A stretch of DNA of 64,000 nt from an archaeon (GTDB lineage Archaea > Nanobdellota > Nanobdellia > Pacearchaeales > GW2011-AR1), in NCBI GenBank assembly GCA_018653485.1, contig JABHZE010000001.1, positions 1 to 64,000 on the forward strand. Direction: 5' to 3'. The notes under the pieces are model-generated. The model was not told the origin of the DNA and searched no databases. It saw only the letters and a program-made list of their open reading frames with translations. Each line of letters begins with the position of its first letter. Positions within the stretch are counted from its first letter, which is position 1. The translations under genes were made by a program, and so were the position numbers. Below, piece after piece: positions 23,187-31,260 of the stretch.

Positions 23187-26100
23187 TTATTCATACTTAT
23201 TTTTCATATTAAATTTAGTTTTAATGTGAAGTGATTGAATCTCATCAACTAATAACTTAAATGCATAAGATATCTCAACAGGTTCGATATCTTGTGAATT
23301 ACACATTGGGCAGATTATCTTTCCTCTAATACTATCTTCAACTGCAACAGCACCACACTTAGTACATAATTGTAAAACAACTTTATCTGAATCATATCTT
23401 TCTTTTAATAATAAACTAGCACCATGTGCAACTAAAGCTTGTTGCTCCATTTCTCCTAATCTTAATGCACCACCTTTAGCTCTCCCTTCAATTGGCTGTC
23501 TTGTTAACAAAGTAACTTTTCCAGAAGCTCTAGCATGCATTTTATTACTTACCATATATTTTAATTTAAGGTAGTACATATTTCCAATATAAATTTTAAG
23601 ATTCATCATCTTTCCAGTAACACCATTATAAACAGTCTCCTTACCATCCATTCTAAATCCAATATCTTGTAATTGTTTTTCAAAGTTTTCTATTTTTTGT
23701 CCTGAAAAACCAGTTCCATCAATAATTTTTCCAGATAAACATCCAACCTTACCAGCAAGTAATTCAATTAGATAACCAACAGTCATACGTCCAGGGATAC
23801 TATGTGGATTAAATAAAACATCAGGTTTAATTCCCTTTGATGTAAACGGAACATCATTTTCAGGAATAATACAACCAATAATTCCTTTCTGTCCGTGTGA
23901 TGTTGCAAATTTATCTCCTAATTCAGGAGTTCTCAAATCTCTAGTTTTAATTCTTATAACTTTATTTCCTTGACTATCTTCTGTAACAAAAACACTATCC
24001 ACAGTTCCATGTTCTTCTTGTCTAATTACTGAACTTGCTTCTTTCTTTGCCTTAATTGAAATTTCTCTAACTTCTGATAAGAATTTAGGAGGTGAAGTTT
24101 TTCCAATAACAACTTCACCAGATTTTAATTTAGCTTCAGGATAAACAATTCCATCATCTTCTAAAAATCTATAACTTTCTTCAGTTCTATAACCAGAAAC
24201 ATCTTTTTCAGGGATTGTAATTTCATCTCTTAATCCACCTGCATAATTTAATTCAATAGAAGTATAAGGTCTAAAATAAGTACTTCTTCCAAATCCTCTA
24301 TCTACTGAACCTTTATTTAAAATTAAAGCGTCTTCAATGTTATAACCTTCATGAGTCATAACAGCAACAATAACATTTTGTCCAGCAGGATGAACATTCA
24401 AAGTATCATAAACAAAACTTCTAACAATAGGTCTTTGAGGATAGTGTAATATATTTACATCAGTATCAATTCTACATAAAAAGTTAGCAGCATATAATCC
24501 TAAACCTTGCTTCTGAGTTTTACTTCCTCTATTTAATCTAGAAGACTGATCATAATTAGCATATGGAACTAACGAAGTAACAACCCCTAATAAATCAATC
24601 TTATCAATCTCCAAATGAGTATTTTCTTCAGTAAGATCATCTTCAGTTAATGCAATTAAAGCATTTTCTTCTTCAGCAGCATCTAAATATTCAATAACAC
24701 CATTCTTAATTAAATCATCCCATTTTAATGAATCTTCTTTCAATAAATCCATATGTTCATCAGTTAATTTGCTTTCACCATTTTCTACAATTATAACAGG
24801 CCTCATAACTCTTCCAACTTCTGTTGATAACAATACATTATCTAATGATTTATCATGTCTAATACTTAATTCTAATGGAAGTTCTCCCTTTCTCTTTAAT
24901 CCCTTTAATGTTTGAATAAAATTATTTAACTCTTCTACATGCCCTACAAATCTTCCATTAAGGAAAACTTCTTTCCCTTCACTTTCAATTTCTTTTTTCA
25001 TTCCAGACTCTTCTAAAACATTAATTAATTTTTCATTTGTTAATTCAATTCTAGTAGATATTTTTGCTAATAATGCAAGATTTTTTCTTAATCCAATTTC
25101 AGTTCCTTCAGGAGTTTCAACAGGACAGAATCTTCCATAGTGTGTTGGATGTAATGTTCTTGCTAAAAAGTTTTCTTGTTCTCCAGGAAGCATCGAAGAA
25201 ACTCTTTGCAATTGAGATAAAATAGCAAGATAATTAGTCTTATCCATATTCTGTGTAACACCACTTCTTTCACCAATCCAATTACCAGTTGCAATTGCTG
25301 ATTCAATTCTATGAGTAAACAATGTAGATTTAGCAATTGTTTTTATTGAATAAAACTTCTTTCTCTTCTGAACTTTTTGAAGAGAGTGTTGAATATCTCT
25401 CAATAAAATATTAACATTTATTCTAAATAAATCAGATAACAAATCCCCACTCATTCTAACTCTCTTATTTGCATAATGGTCTTTATCAGTTAAATTACTA
25501 GGATTTTCTTTAGCAATAAAAAATTGTTTTATAAATTTACATAATGTAACTGCTTTTTCAATTCTATCTTCTTTTTTCAATCCAATATGAGGTAAAAAAT
25601 ATGAATCCAATCTTTGTTTTATTCTATCTAAAATTTCTTTCTCAGTTCCTTGAAGAGAAGTTAATTCTGCAATAGCCATCATAGCATCTTTTTCATTTTG
25701 TAAATGAGCATATTCATAAAGATTTACAATTAAACTATCATTTTCTTTTCCAATATATTTTGCAATATCACTTTCCTTAACCATCCCTAATGCTTTTAAT
25801 ATAACTACAATAGGCATGTTTCTAAATCTTGAAAAACTAACTTCAACAATTCCTTCATTAGTATCAGTTATTGAAACAGGAATTCTATAACTTCCTCTCT
25901 TTGAAAAAAGTCTTAGCATAAGGTTACCTTTTGCATTCTCAATAAAAGGTTGATTCTCTGCTAAATCTTCAGTCATAACAATAACTCTTTCATTACCATT
26001 AATAATAAAATATCCCCCAGGCTCTAATGGATCAATATAATTTTCAATTAATTCTTCTTTATTCATTTCTGACAAATTACAAACATCACTTTTAACAATA

Positions 26101-26459
26101 ACAGGTAATCTTCCAATTTCTACTTCATGGCTTTCTAATTGTTCCATTTGCTTAATAGTAATTTCAACACTAACAGGCGCAGAATATGTTAACCCTCTTA
26201 TCCTTGCTTCAGCAGGAGTAATCTCATGAGAACTTCCATCAGCCTCAAAAATATTAGGCTTACCAACTCTAATTTTACCTAATCTAATTTCAATATCTTC
26301 TCTAGGCATATTTTCATTTAACTCATCAATAATTTCTTGAATTCTATGATTAATAAAATTATTAAAAGAAGTAATATTTGATTCAACTAAACTATGATTC
26401 TCTAAATATTTTTTCACTAACAAATGCTCTTCTTTTTGTTGTTTTTGTTCTAATAGCAT
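23187..26459 (-). CDS. rpoB: DNA-directed RNA polymerase subunit B (unsplit)
   Basis: A 1090-residue protein containing both B'' and B' parts in one ORF. Landmarks: the N-terminal lobe (VDSLEPGG-type loop as YIDPLEPGGYFIINGNERVI), the fork region (HPTHYGRFCPVETPEGTEIG), the hybrid-binding part (GDKFATSHGQKGIIGCI), the switch region (GKVGCLSGKIIDGTGF) and the C-terminal zinc site (LCTKCGAVAVEDSIRGKIICP followed by MCNSQ). It follows rpoH with 1 bp between the genes and is the second gene of the operon. Confidence 0.97.
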   Translation of the reverse strand: MLLEQKQQKEEHLLVKKYLENHSLVESNITSFNNFINHRIQEIIDELNENMPREDIEIRLGKIRVGKPNIFEADGSSHEITPAEARIRGLTYSAPVSVEITIKQMEQLESHEVEIGRLPVIVKSDVCNLSEMNKEELIENYIDPLEPGGYFIINGNERVIVMTEDLAENQPFIENAKGNLMLRLFSKRGSYRIPVSITDTNEGIVEVSFSRFRNMPIVVILKALGMVKESDIAKYIGKENDSLIVNLYEYAHLQNEKDAMMAIAELTSLQGTEKEILDRIKQRLDSYFLPHIGLKKEDRIEKAVTLCKFIKQFFIAKENPSNLTDKDHYANKRVRMSGDLLSDLFRINVNILLRDIQHSLQKVQKRKKFYSIKTIAKSTLFTHRIESAIATGNWIGERSGVTQNMDKTNYLAILSQLQRVSSMLPGEQENFLARTLHPTHYGRFCPVETPEGTEIGLRKNLALLAKISTRIELTNEKLINVLEESGMKKEIESEGKEVFLNGRFVGHVEELNNFIQTLKGLKRKGELPLELSIRHDKSLDNVLLSTEVGRVMRPVIIVENGESKLTDEHMDLLKEDSLKWDDLIKNGVIEYLDAAEEENALIALTEDDLTEENTHLEIDKIDLLGVVTSLVPYANYDQSSRLNRGSKTQKQGLGLYAANFLCRIDTDVNILHYPQRPIVRSFVYDTLNVHPAGQNVIVAVMTHEGYNIEDALILNKGSVDRGFGRSTYFRPYTSIELNYAGGLRDEITIPEKDVSGYRTEESYRFLEDDGIVYPEAKLKSGEVVIGKTSPPKFLSEVREISIKAKKEASSVIRQEEHGTVDSVFVTEDSQGNKVIRIKTRDLRTPELGDKFATSHGQKGIIGCIIPENDVPFTSKGIKPDVLFNPHSIPGRMTVGYLIELLAGKVGCLSGKIIDGTGFSGQKIENFEKQLQDIGFRMDGKETVYNGVTGKMMNLKIYIGNMYYLKLKYMVSNKMHARASGKVTLLTRQPIEGRAKGGALRLGEMEQQALVAHGASLLLKERYDSDKVVLQLCTKCGAVAVEDSIRGKIICPMCNSQDIEPVEISYAFKLLVDEIQSLHIKTKFNMKNKYE

Positions 26460-26460
26460 A

Positions 26461-26673
26461 TTAAATACTCACCACCCTATAATAAATAACTGTTTTACCT
26501 TCAGAGATTCTTTCAATCTTAACAACATCAGAAACTTCATATTCACCTTCTTCTAAAGTCGCATCTTTAATTTTAATTTTTGGTAATTGTGCAAGAGAAA
26601 TATTAAACTCACTAAGAACTTTTTCAACCTCTTCAGGTTTTAATTTTGTTTGTTTGGGTTGTAATACATGCAT
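26461..26673 (-). CDS. rpoH: DNA-directed RNA polymerase subunit H (Rpo5)
   Basis: A 70-residue protein from ATG 26673 (MHVLQPKQTKLKPEEVEKVL), the archaeal counterpart of the C-terminal assembly domain of eukaryotic RPB5. The signature LSEFNISLAQLPKIKIKDAT and the final VVKIERISEGKTVIYYRVV are typical. An upstream TTG start is less likely. It is the first gene of the rpoH-rpoB-orphan-rpoA operon. Confidence 0.93.
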   Translation of the reverse strand: MHVLQPKQTKLKPEEVEKVLSEFNISLAQLPKIKIKDATLEEGEYEVSDVVKIERISEGKTVIYYRVVSI

Positions 26674-26756
26674 TTTACAGAGTATAATCAAAAGGCTAAA
26701 ATACGAATGAGATATTTACCTTTAACGACTTTATAATAATAAATAAATCAAGAATT

Positions 26757-26776
26757 GGCTTTATAAATGTTTCTAT
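26757..26776 (-). promoter_or_regulatory. BRE/TATA promoter core of the RNA polymerase operon
   Basis: Minus-strand ATAGAAACATTTATAAAGCC, identical over 20 bases to the EF-1A promoter at 7505-7524. It lies about 90 nt before the rpoH ATG, so the leader is roughly 60 nt. Confidence 0.65.
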
Positions 26777-26896
26777 TATTCTCCAAAATATGTGTTAAAA
26801 TGATAATTTCAGAGAAACTCTAAAAAAACATCTTTTAGTCAGATAATAGCAATTAAACCCTATAAAATTTATAAACTAGACGAGATTATTCTTGTT

Positions 26897-27199
26897 ATGG
26901 AAACAAAAAATCCCACAAAAAGACCCTCACTTAAAAAACTTATCACTCAAACAATCTTAGATGCTAGCGAGCTTTTTGATAAAGGGCCTCATGTTCCTCA
27001 CGTAAGAGGTTGTACAATTGTGGATAATCTAGTTCAATATGGTAAAGAAAATATTATAGCAAAGACAGAATATGTAGCATTAGCAGTTAGACAAGAATTA
27101 GCTGAAATGGTTTCTGCTGGCCAACTTAGTTATGATTTTTGTGCAGATCATAAGTGTTATGGTTTAGTTCAAGATTCTCCTAAACAAGAAGTAGCTTGA
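26897..27199 (+). CDS. Hypothetical protein
   Basis: A 100-residue soluble protein, METKNPTKRPSLKKLITQTI. It has a CTIVDNLVQYGKENIIAKTE segment and a cysteine/histidine patch near the C-terminus (YDFCADHKCYGLV) that might bind a metal. It has the look of a small winged-helix-like domain, but I cannot show it. A TATA-like ATTTATAAAC lies about 27 nt before the ATG, so it is probably leaderless. It is divergent from the rpoH operon. Confidence 0.5.
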   Translation: METKNPTKRPSLKKLITQTILDASELFDKGPHVPHVRGCTIVDNLVQYGKENIIAKTEYVALAVRQELAEMVSAGQLSYDFCADHKCYGLVQDSPKQEVA

Positions 27200-27371
27200 T
27201 TAATCAATAAAAATTCTCTAAACCAAATCTTTCCAATTATTTTTTAATAAATATTAATATTCTCGACTTATAAAAACAATCTCATAATAATTTTTCACAA
27301 TATCATCAACACAGCATCTCAAATTTACTACATTTCAAAATAATAAAAAATTTAGAAACATTTAAATACTA

Positions 27372-27389
27372 GGATATCCATGGATATCC
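27372..27389. promoter_or_regulatory. 18-bp perfect palindrome, candidate operator
   Basis: GGATATCCATGGATATCC is a perfect palindrome, also a 10-bp direct repeat of GGATATCCAT. It lies between the TATA-like CATTTAAATA (27356-27367 region) and the ATG at 27398 of the DUF2080 gene, so a bound dimer would block initiation. Confidence 0.55.
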
Positions 27390-27397
27390 ATAACAAA

Positions 27398-27580
27398 ATG
27401 ATAACAGTAAATTCAACATCAGCAAAAAAATTAATGCTTAAGGCAGACTATGATTCTGTTTATACTTCTGAAGTAAAATCCAATGGAGGAAATTCTGCAA
27501 AGATAAATTGTAAAAAAGAATTTCTTGGAAAGGAAGTTATGATTTTTGTTTTGAAAGGAGGAAAGAAAAAGAAAAAATGA
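27398..27580 (+). CDS. DUF2080-family transposase-associated protein
   Basis: A 60-residue protein from ATG 27398 (MITVNSTSAKKLMLKADYDS). The core SEVKSNGGNSAKINCKKEFLGKEVMIFVLKGGKKKKK matches DUF2080, a small archaeal AbrB/SpoVT-like protein often encoded beside IS transposases. An earlier in-frame ATG at 27380 lies within the 18-bp palindrome and is too close to the TATA-like element. No transposase is present here. The stop codon overlaps the start of the next short ORF (ATGA), so the two are translationally coupled. Confidence 0.6.
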   Translation: MITVNSTSAKKLMLKADYDSVYTSEVKSNGGNSAKINCKKEFLGKEVMIFVLKGGKKKKK

Positions 27581-27714
27581 CTCCAGATTTATTAAAAGCA
27601 ATTCAGTTATTTAAAAAATTAGAATCTAAAAAACTAAATCTCTCTCAATCACAAAAAGATATTTTAATTAGTAAAATTTCTGAGACAAAAAAACAGCTAA
27701 ACATCAATTATTAA
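27577..27714 (+). CDS. Short helical ORF coupled to DUF2080
   Basis: A 45-residue frame, MTPDLLKAIQLFKKLESKKL then NLSQSQKDILISKISETKKQ. It starts at the ATGA overlap with the DUF2080 gene and has an AGGAGG Shine-Dalgarno sequence about 15-20 nt upstream. The sequence is a lysine-rich amphipathic helix pair. Overlap and ribosome site support translation. Function unknown; it may be a toxin/antitoxin-type partner or a leftover of a transposon accessory gene. Confidence 0.45.
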   Translation: MTPDLLKAIQLFKKLESKKLNLSQSQKDILISKISETKKQLNINY

Positions 27715-27736
27715 TAATCTTTTGATTAATTAATAC

Positions 27737-28111
27737 TTAGCATTCACTCAAAACATAACCTGCTTCAATAGCTTCATTACCACTTGAAAAACAAACTATA
27801 TTATCTGTGCTAATACTATTAGCATAATGACAATCACAAGGATAAAATTTATCAGAGTTAATACTCCCAACAAATTTTGTCTCCACAGAACATCCTAATT
27901 CAACACAAGAACCTTCTTCAATTAAATCTTCAGGACATTGTTCAAATTCACAACTAGGAGGAACCCTCACCACACTACTTCCATCAGAACACAGCCGAGC
28001 ATCTTCAGTACATCCAACTAATTCTTCATCATAAATAAAAAAATAAACAGCTCCCAAAACAAGTAAAACAGCAATAGATACAATTAACAAATTTGACACA
28101 ATCTTTTTCAT
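27737..28111 (-). CDS. Membrane-anchored cysteine-rich protein
   Basis: A 124-residue protein with an N-terminal membrane anchor or signal (residues 7-28). Two extracellular-type segments follow. The first, CTEDARLCSDGSSVVRVPPS followed by CEFEQCP, is a motif seen repeatedly in DPANN and CPR secreted proteins. The second, FVGSINSDKFYPCDCHYANSI then VCFSSGNEAIEAGY, resembles the Ada-type metal-binding module (CKYA..I) fused to secreted proteins. Ten cysteines suggest disulfides. Function unknown. Confidence 0.6.
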   Translation of the reverse strand: MKKIVSNLLIVSIAVLLVLGAVYFFIYDEELVGCTEDARLCSDGSSVVRVPPSCEFEQCPEDLIEEGSCVELGCSVETKFVGSINSDKFYPCDCHYANSISTDNIVCFSSGNEAIEAGYVLSEC

Positions 28112-28167
28112 AAAAATAAGAAGTGAAAGAAGTTTTTAAAATATACTTTTAACAAACAACAATCAAT

Positions 28168-28995
28168 CTAAAACCCAATTTCTTTTGGTTTTATAAACTT
28201 CTTCATGAATGAGAATTTCAATGTTCCAAACATTCCTATATCTTCTTCACATCCCCTTAAACTTTTAACTTTTATTCCTGAATCCTCTGCACAATCTAAT
28301 AATTTATTAAAATCTTCAATAGACAAATCCCAATAACCAGGATTATTATTAATTCCATGAAGCACAAGAATCAACCATTTATTTTTTTTCTGTGCATCAG
28401 CAATTTTTTCACAAAGCTCATCTATATTTGTAGTACTAAAAACACCTTCAGAATTATGTAAAAATCCGCCAGTATCAATATTATAATTATCCCTAACAAT
28501 ATTGTAATGCATATTTGCTTGTTCTAAGATATCATCATCATAATTCCTATAGGGAAAAGAAAAAGAGTCAACAACAAAACCATTTTCTTCTAATATTCTT
28601 TTTGATTCCTTAAGTTCTTTTTCAAGTTCTTTAGCTTCTAATTCAGTTGATTTTTGGTGAGTTAATGTATGAGAACCAATTTCAAATCCATTATCTTGCA
28701 TTTCCATCATTTCTTCTATACTCATTAAATCTCTATCCTCAAATTGAGTTAAATTCATAATAACAAAAAATGTACCTCCAAAATTTCTTTCTTTTAATAA
28801 TGGATAAACATTATCATAATGAGATTCTAATCTATCATCAAAAGTAAAAGACAAACAACTATCATTTCTCGGATTATCAAAATTTGTTGCATCAATAAAA
28901 ACTATTACCCCTAAAAAAATAGATAATAAAACTATAATCATAGACACAAATAACATACTCTTTTTTAGATTCTGTTTAATCCCTCTTTCCACCAT
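28168..28995 (-). CDS. Membrane-anchored polysaccharide deacetylase (NodB domain)
   Basis: A 275-residue protein with one N-terminal membrane helix (about residues 13-34). The NodB homology domain follows: metal/catalytic motif 1 SFTFDDR (D53, D54), motif 2 HTLTH (H109, H113), and FSFPYRNYDDDIL as motif 3. Family 4 carbohydrate esterases remove acetyl groups from chitin-, peptidoglycan- or exopolysaccharide-like polymers. In an archaeon without peptidoglycan the substrate is probably a surface glycan. It acts outside the cell. Single gene, minus strand. Confidence 0.85.
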   Translation of the reverse strand: MVERGIKQNLKKSMLFVSMIIVLLSIFLGVIVFIDATNFDNPRNDSCLSFTFDDRLESHYDNVYPLLKERNFGGTFFVIMNLTQFEDRDLMSIEEMMEMQDNGFEIGSHTLTHQKSTELEAKELEKELKESKRILEENGFVVDSFSFPYRNYDDDILEQANMHYNIVRDNYNIDTGGFLHNSEGVFSTTNIDELCEKIADAQKKNKWLILVLHGINNNPGYWDLSIEDFNKLLDCAEDSGIKVKSLRGCEEDIGMFGTLKFSFMKKFIKPKEIGF

Positions 28996-29033
28996 AGAAT
29001 ATCATAATAATCAAGATATTTAAAATATAGTAA

Positions 29034-29117
29034 ATGCCCCCAGAGAGATTTTATTCGTTTCCAGATTTTAAATAACAAAATACAATTTTATAAAATCTAA
29101 AAACTCACTCCCGACAC
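29034..29117 (-). pseudogene. Broken tRNA-Lys 3' part with a hairpin insertion
   Basis: ATGCCCCCAGAGAGATTT (29034-29051) is identical to the 3' end of the intact tRNA at 29146-29163. CTCCCGACAC (29108-29117) matches 29167-29176. Between them are 56 extra bases (29052-29107) replacing GAA in the intact gene, with inverted repeats AGATTTTA/TAAAATCT. Together with 29322-29485 this looks like the other half of a disrupted tRNA-Lys. Confidence 0.6.
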
Positions 29118-29146
29118 ATCGCTAGTTCAAATCTAATTAAAAAGAA

Positions 29147-29221
29147 TGCCCCCAGAGAGATTTGAACTCCCGACACCTGGCTTAAAAGGCCAGTGCTCTA
29201 ACCGGACTGAGCTATAAGGGC
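29147..29221 (-). tRNA. tRNA-Lys(UUU)
   Basis: Minus-strand 75-nt cloverleaf. Acceptor GCCCTTA pairs with TGGGGGC with two G-U pairs. D stem GCTC/GAGC. Anticodon stem CTGGC/GCCAG with loop CTTTTAA, giving anticodon TTT. Variable GTGTC. T stem GGGAG/CTCTC with loop TTCAAAT. Discriminator A; CCA is not encoded. It is intact and is surrounded on both sides by partial copies of itself. The 70 bp from 29215, which include its 5' end and 5' flank, recur at 29480-29549. Confidence 0.96.
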
Positions 29222-29321
29222 ATATCAGAGTCGCCTCTGATAATCATTAATATTAACTGGCATTAATGATACAAACAATAAAAATTATTACTTTAAAAAC
29301 TTTTGTAATTGAAGAAATAAG

Positions 29322-29485
29322 TAAAAGGCCAGTGATGTCAAAAACCCATATCAAGAAAGGTTTTTGATACCCCAAGAATTTAAAAAATTCTTGATGTCTA
29401 ACCGGACTGAGCCGAGTATTTACATCTTGACCAATTATTATAAAACAAAATCAAATAACAAGATGCAAATAGGAGCTTGTAAGGG
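29322..29485 (-). pseudogene. Broken tRNA-Lys 5' part with two hairpin insertions
   Basis: Fragments identical to the intact tRNA appear in order: TAAAAGGCCAGTG (29322-29334), TCTAACCGGACTGAGC (29397-29412) and TAAGGGC (29480-29486). They are separated by extra segments of 62 bp (29335-29396) and 67 bp (29413-29479). The first insertion holds TCAAAAACC/GGTTTTTGA and CAAGAATTT/AAATTCTTG hairpins and the second holds ATTTACATCTTG/CAAGATGCAAAT (11 of 12 pairs). It is too disrupted to give a cloverleaf unless the segments were spliced out; I see no obvious bulge-helix-bulge. Confidence 0.65.
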
Positions 29486-29641
29486 CATATCAGAGTCGCC
29501 TCTGATAATCATTAATATTAACTGGCATTAATGATACAAACAATAAAAACCAAAAAAACAATGTACTTTCAGCACTTGTTTTTAGGGTGTTCAAGGATAG
29601 AAAATATCCTTGACATAATTACTTTAAAAACTTTTGTAATT
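29480..29641 (+). repeat. Duplicated tRNA-flank block with a third hairpin insertion
   Basis: 29480-29549 repeats 29215-29284 exactly over 70 bp, and 29618-29641 repeats 29287-29310. A 68-bp segment (29550-29617) separates the two blocks in this copy only. It contains the perfect 9-bp hairpin TCAAGGATA-GAAAA-TATCCTTGA (29591-29613). The duplicated unit, without insertions, is about 139 bp long. Confidence 0.75.
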
Positions 29642-29674
29642 CAAAAAAAAGATAAATTATTGCATATAAACAAA

Positions 29675-30658
29675 TTAATTCTTACACTTATTATAGTCTG
29701 GATCTTTAATTAATTTCTCTTGAGTCTCTATAATTGTATCAACAAATCCTTCCCACATAGGAGTACCTTCAACAAATACTCTGCCATCCATTGGTCTTTC
29801 CTTCATATTTTTAATATGCCCCTTATATTCCTCTAAATAATTTCCATAAATATGTAATGAATCAGAAACATCTTTATAACTTCCAACTTTAACTTCTTTA
29901 CCAATTCTTTTAGATAAATCTTCAGCAACTTTTCCTTGTAAATCCGTAATCGCATAAGAATTCATAAACCAAGCTTTAGCTAAATCTCTACTTCTCCAAT
30001 GGCTATTTAGATTTAATACTACATCTCCCTCATTATTTTCTAATGCCCTAAACCATAATCTTTGTAAACAAGGACGGTTACTTTCTAATAATGGATCTGC
30101 ACTAGGAATCCAAGTAGTTGCTTGCGCACCTTTACTAGTAATATCTCTTTCTAAATCTTTAACAACTAATTCAATTTGATCAACACCTTCAGGTAACATT
30201 AATCCCCTATTTTTTGCATTAAGATCAACGCTAGGATTCCAATTAAACAATCTTTCATGATAAGTATAAGTCCATTTTTTTTCTTGAGGGTTTATCCAAT
30301 GATCATGAATTCCTTCAACAACTTCTTGTCGATAAACTTCTAAATGTTCAGCACCACCAGGAATATTTTTATGAATTTTAGGGTTACCTAATGGGTTTGC
30401 AACATTAATCATAACAGTAGCCTCAATACTTTTTGGATCTCCAGGTTTGTCATAGTGAGTTGCAATTTTGATTCCATGATCATAAACACCCAACATAGCT
30501 AACTCCCAAGCACCAGGAAGTGAATCAGAATAAACCGCAATTGCTGGAAGATTCCCATCTCGAGTTTTATCAACAACATAACATCCTCTAGAATCTGAAA
30601 ATGTTTTTACAAAATCATTTTCATAAACTTCCGCATGATTACCACTTTTTTCTTCCAT
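29675..30658 (-). CDS. Thymidylate synthase (ThyA)-like protein
   Basis: A 327-residue protein. The C-terminal two-thirds has the ThyA fold signatures: ESNRPCLQRLWFR with the catalytic-type cysteine at about residue 197, VLNLNSHWRSRDLAKAWFMN (corresponding to the FRSxD substrate-binding region) and SLHIYG at about 267-272. The family methylates dUMP to dTMP with methylene-tetrahydrofolate; related enzymes hydroxymethylate dCMP. The classical Asn of the LGxPFNI loop is not obvious (FMNSYA occurs instead), so the exact substrate is uncertain. It lies with thioredoxin, ribonucleotide reductase and NrdR, which fits dNTP synthesis. Confidence 0.75.
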   Translation of the reverse strand: MEEKSGNHAEVYENDFVKTFSDSRGCYVVDKTRDGNLPAIAVYSDSLPGAWELAMLGVYDHGIKIATHYDKPGDPKSIEATVMINVANPLGNPKIHKNIPGGAEHLEVYRQEVVEGIHDHWINPQEKKWTYTYHERLFNWNPSVDLNAKNRGLMLPEGVDQIELVVKDLERDITSKGAQATTWIPSADPLLESNRPCLQRLWFRALENNEGDVVLNLNSHWRSRDLAKAWFMNSYAITDLQGKVAEDLSKRIGKEVKVGSYKDVSDSLHIYGNYLEEYKGHIKNMKERPMDGRVFVEGTPMWEGFVDTIIETQEKLIKDPDYNKCKN

Positions 30659-30737
30659 AAATATTTTCCATTTCTAAACTTTATAAACATAATTACACTA
30701 AAAAATATAATTTACTAGAACATTAATCCAACAAAAA

Positions 30738-31067
30738 TCAAAGAAACTCATTAACTTTCTCTTCAATATCTTCTTTACTTTGATTTCCAACAAGTCTATC
30801 AACTTCTTTCCCATCTTTTATAATAACTAAACAAGGAATGCTAGAAACATTATACTTTCCTGCTAAATCAGAATTATCATCAACATTTAATTTAACAAAT
30901 TTAACATTTTTCATCTCCTCACCTAACTCTTCTAAAACAGGAGCCAACATTAAACAAGGCATACACCATTCAGCAAAAAAATCAGCAACAACTAATTTAG
31001 AACTATTAATTATTTCAGGGAATTCTTTTTCTGTAATTTCCATGTTTGAATCATTCCTAGCAACCAT
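30738..31067 (-). CDS. trxA: Thioredoxin
   Basis: A 109-residue thioredoxin-fold protein with the redox motif FFAEWCMPCLMLAPVLEEL (CMPC at about residues 36-39), the conserved cis-proline segment VSSIPCLVIIKDGKEVDRLVG and normal thioredoxin length. It lies between the ThyA-like gene and the class II ribonucleotide reductase, for which it is the likely electron donor. It has a TATA-like element (rc near 31080). Confidence 0.92.
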   Translation of the reverse strand: MVARNDSNMEITEKEFPEIINSSKLVVADFFAEWCMPCLMLAPVLEELGEEMKNVKFVKLNVDDNSDLAGKYNVSSIPCLVIIKDGKEVDRLVGNQSKEDIEEKVNEFL

Positions 31068-31196
31068 TTTGTATATACACTATTTAACACACACTCTCTC
31101 ATGAATTTTACTAGGACTATCTATTAATAAATGTTTTGGGGGATTTTAGGGTTATTCTAAGTTATGATTTTCTTAATTCTTTTAGATTATTTTTGA

Positions 31197-31230
31197 TTTT
31201 CTCTCCCCCTAGTGAGAGAGAATTAATCAT
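31197..31230. terminator. Hairpin downstream of the ribonucleotide reductase gene
   Basis: TTCTCTC and GAGAGAA arms surround a C-rich loop between the reductase stop codon (31261) and the thioredoxin start. It could terminate or protect the nrdR-nrdJ mRNA on the minus strand. Confidence 0.35.
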
Positions 31231-31260
31231 TAAAATTAGATAAAAATCCAATTTTGGGGA

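Noticed and set aside
29322-29485. A functional tRNA with archaeal introns
   Set aside because: Bases at the junctions are lost or changed relative to the intact gene (GC, TA and GAA are missing) and I see no bulge-helix-bulge; kept as a broken copy.
29531-29713. 60-codon plus-strand ORF
   Set aside because: It lies across the duplicated tRNA flank and a hairpin insertion and runs antisense into the ThyA-like gene; not a real gene.
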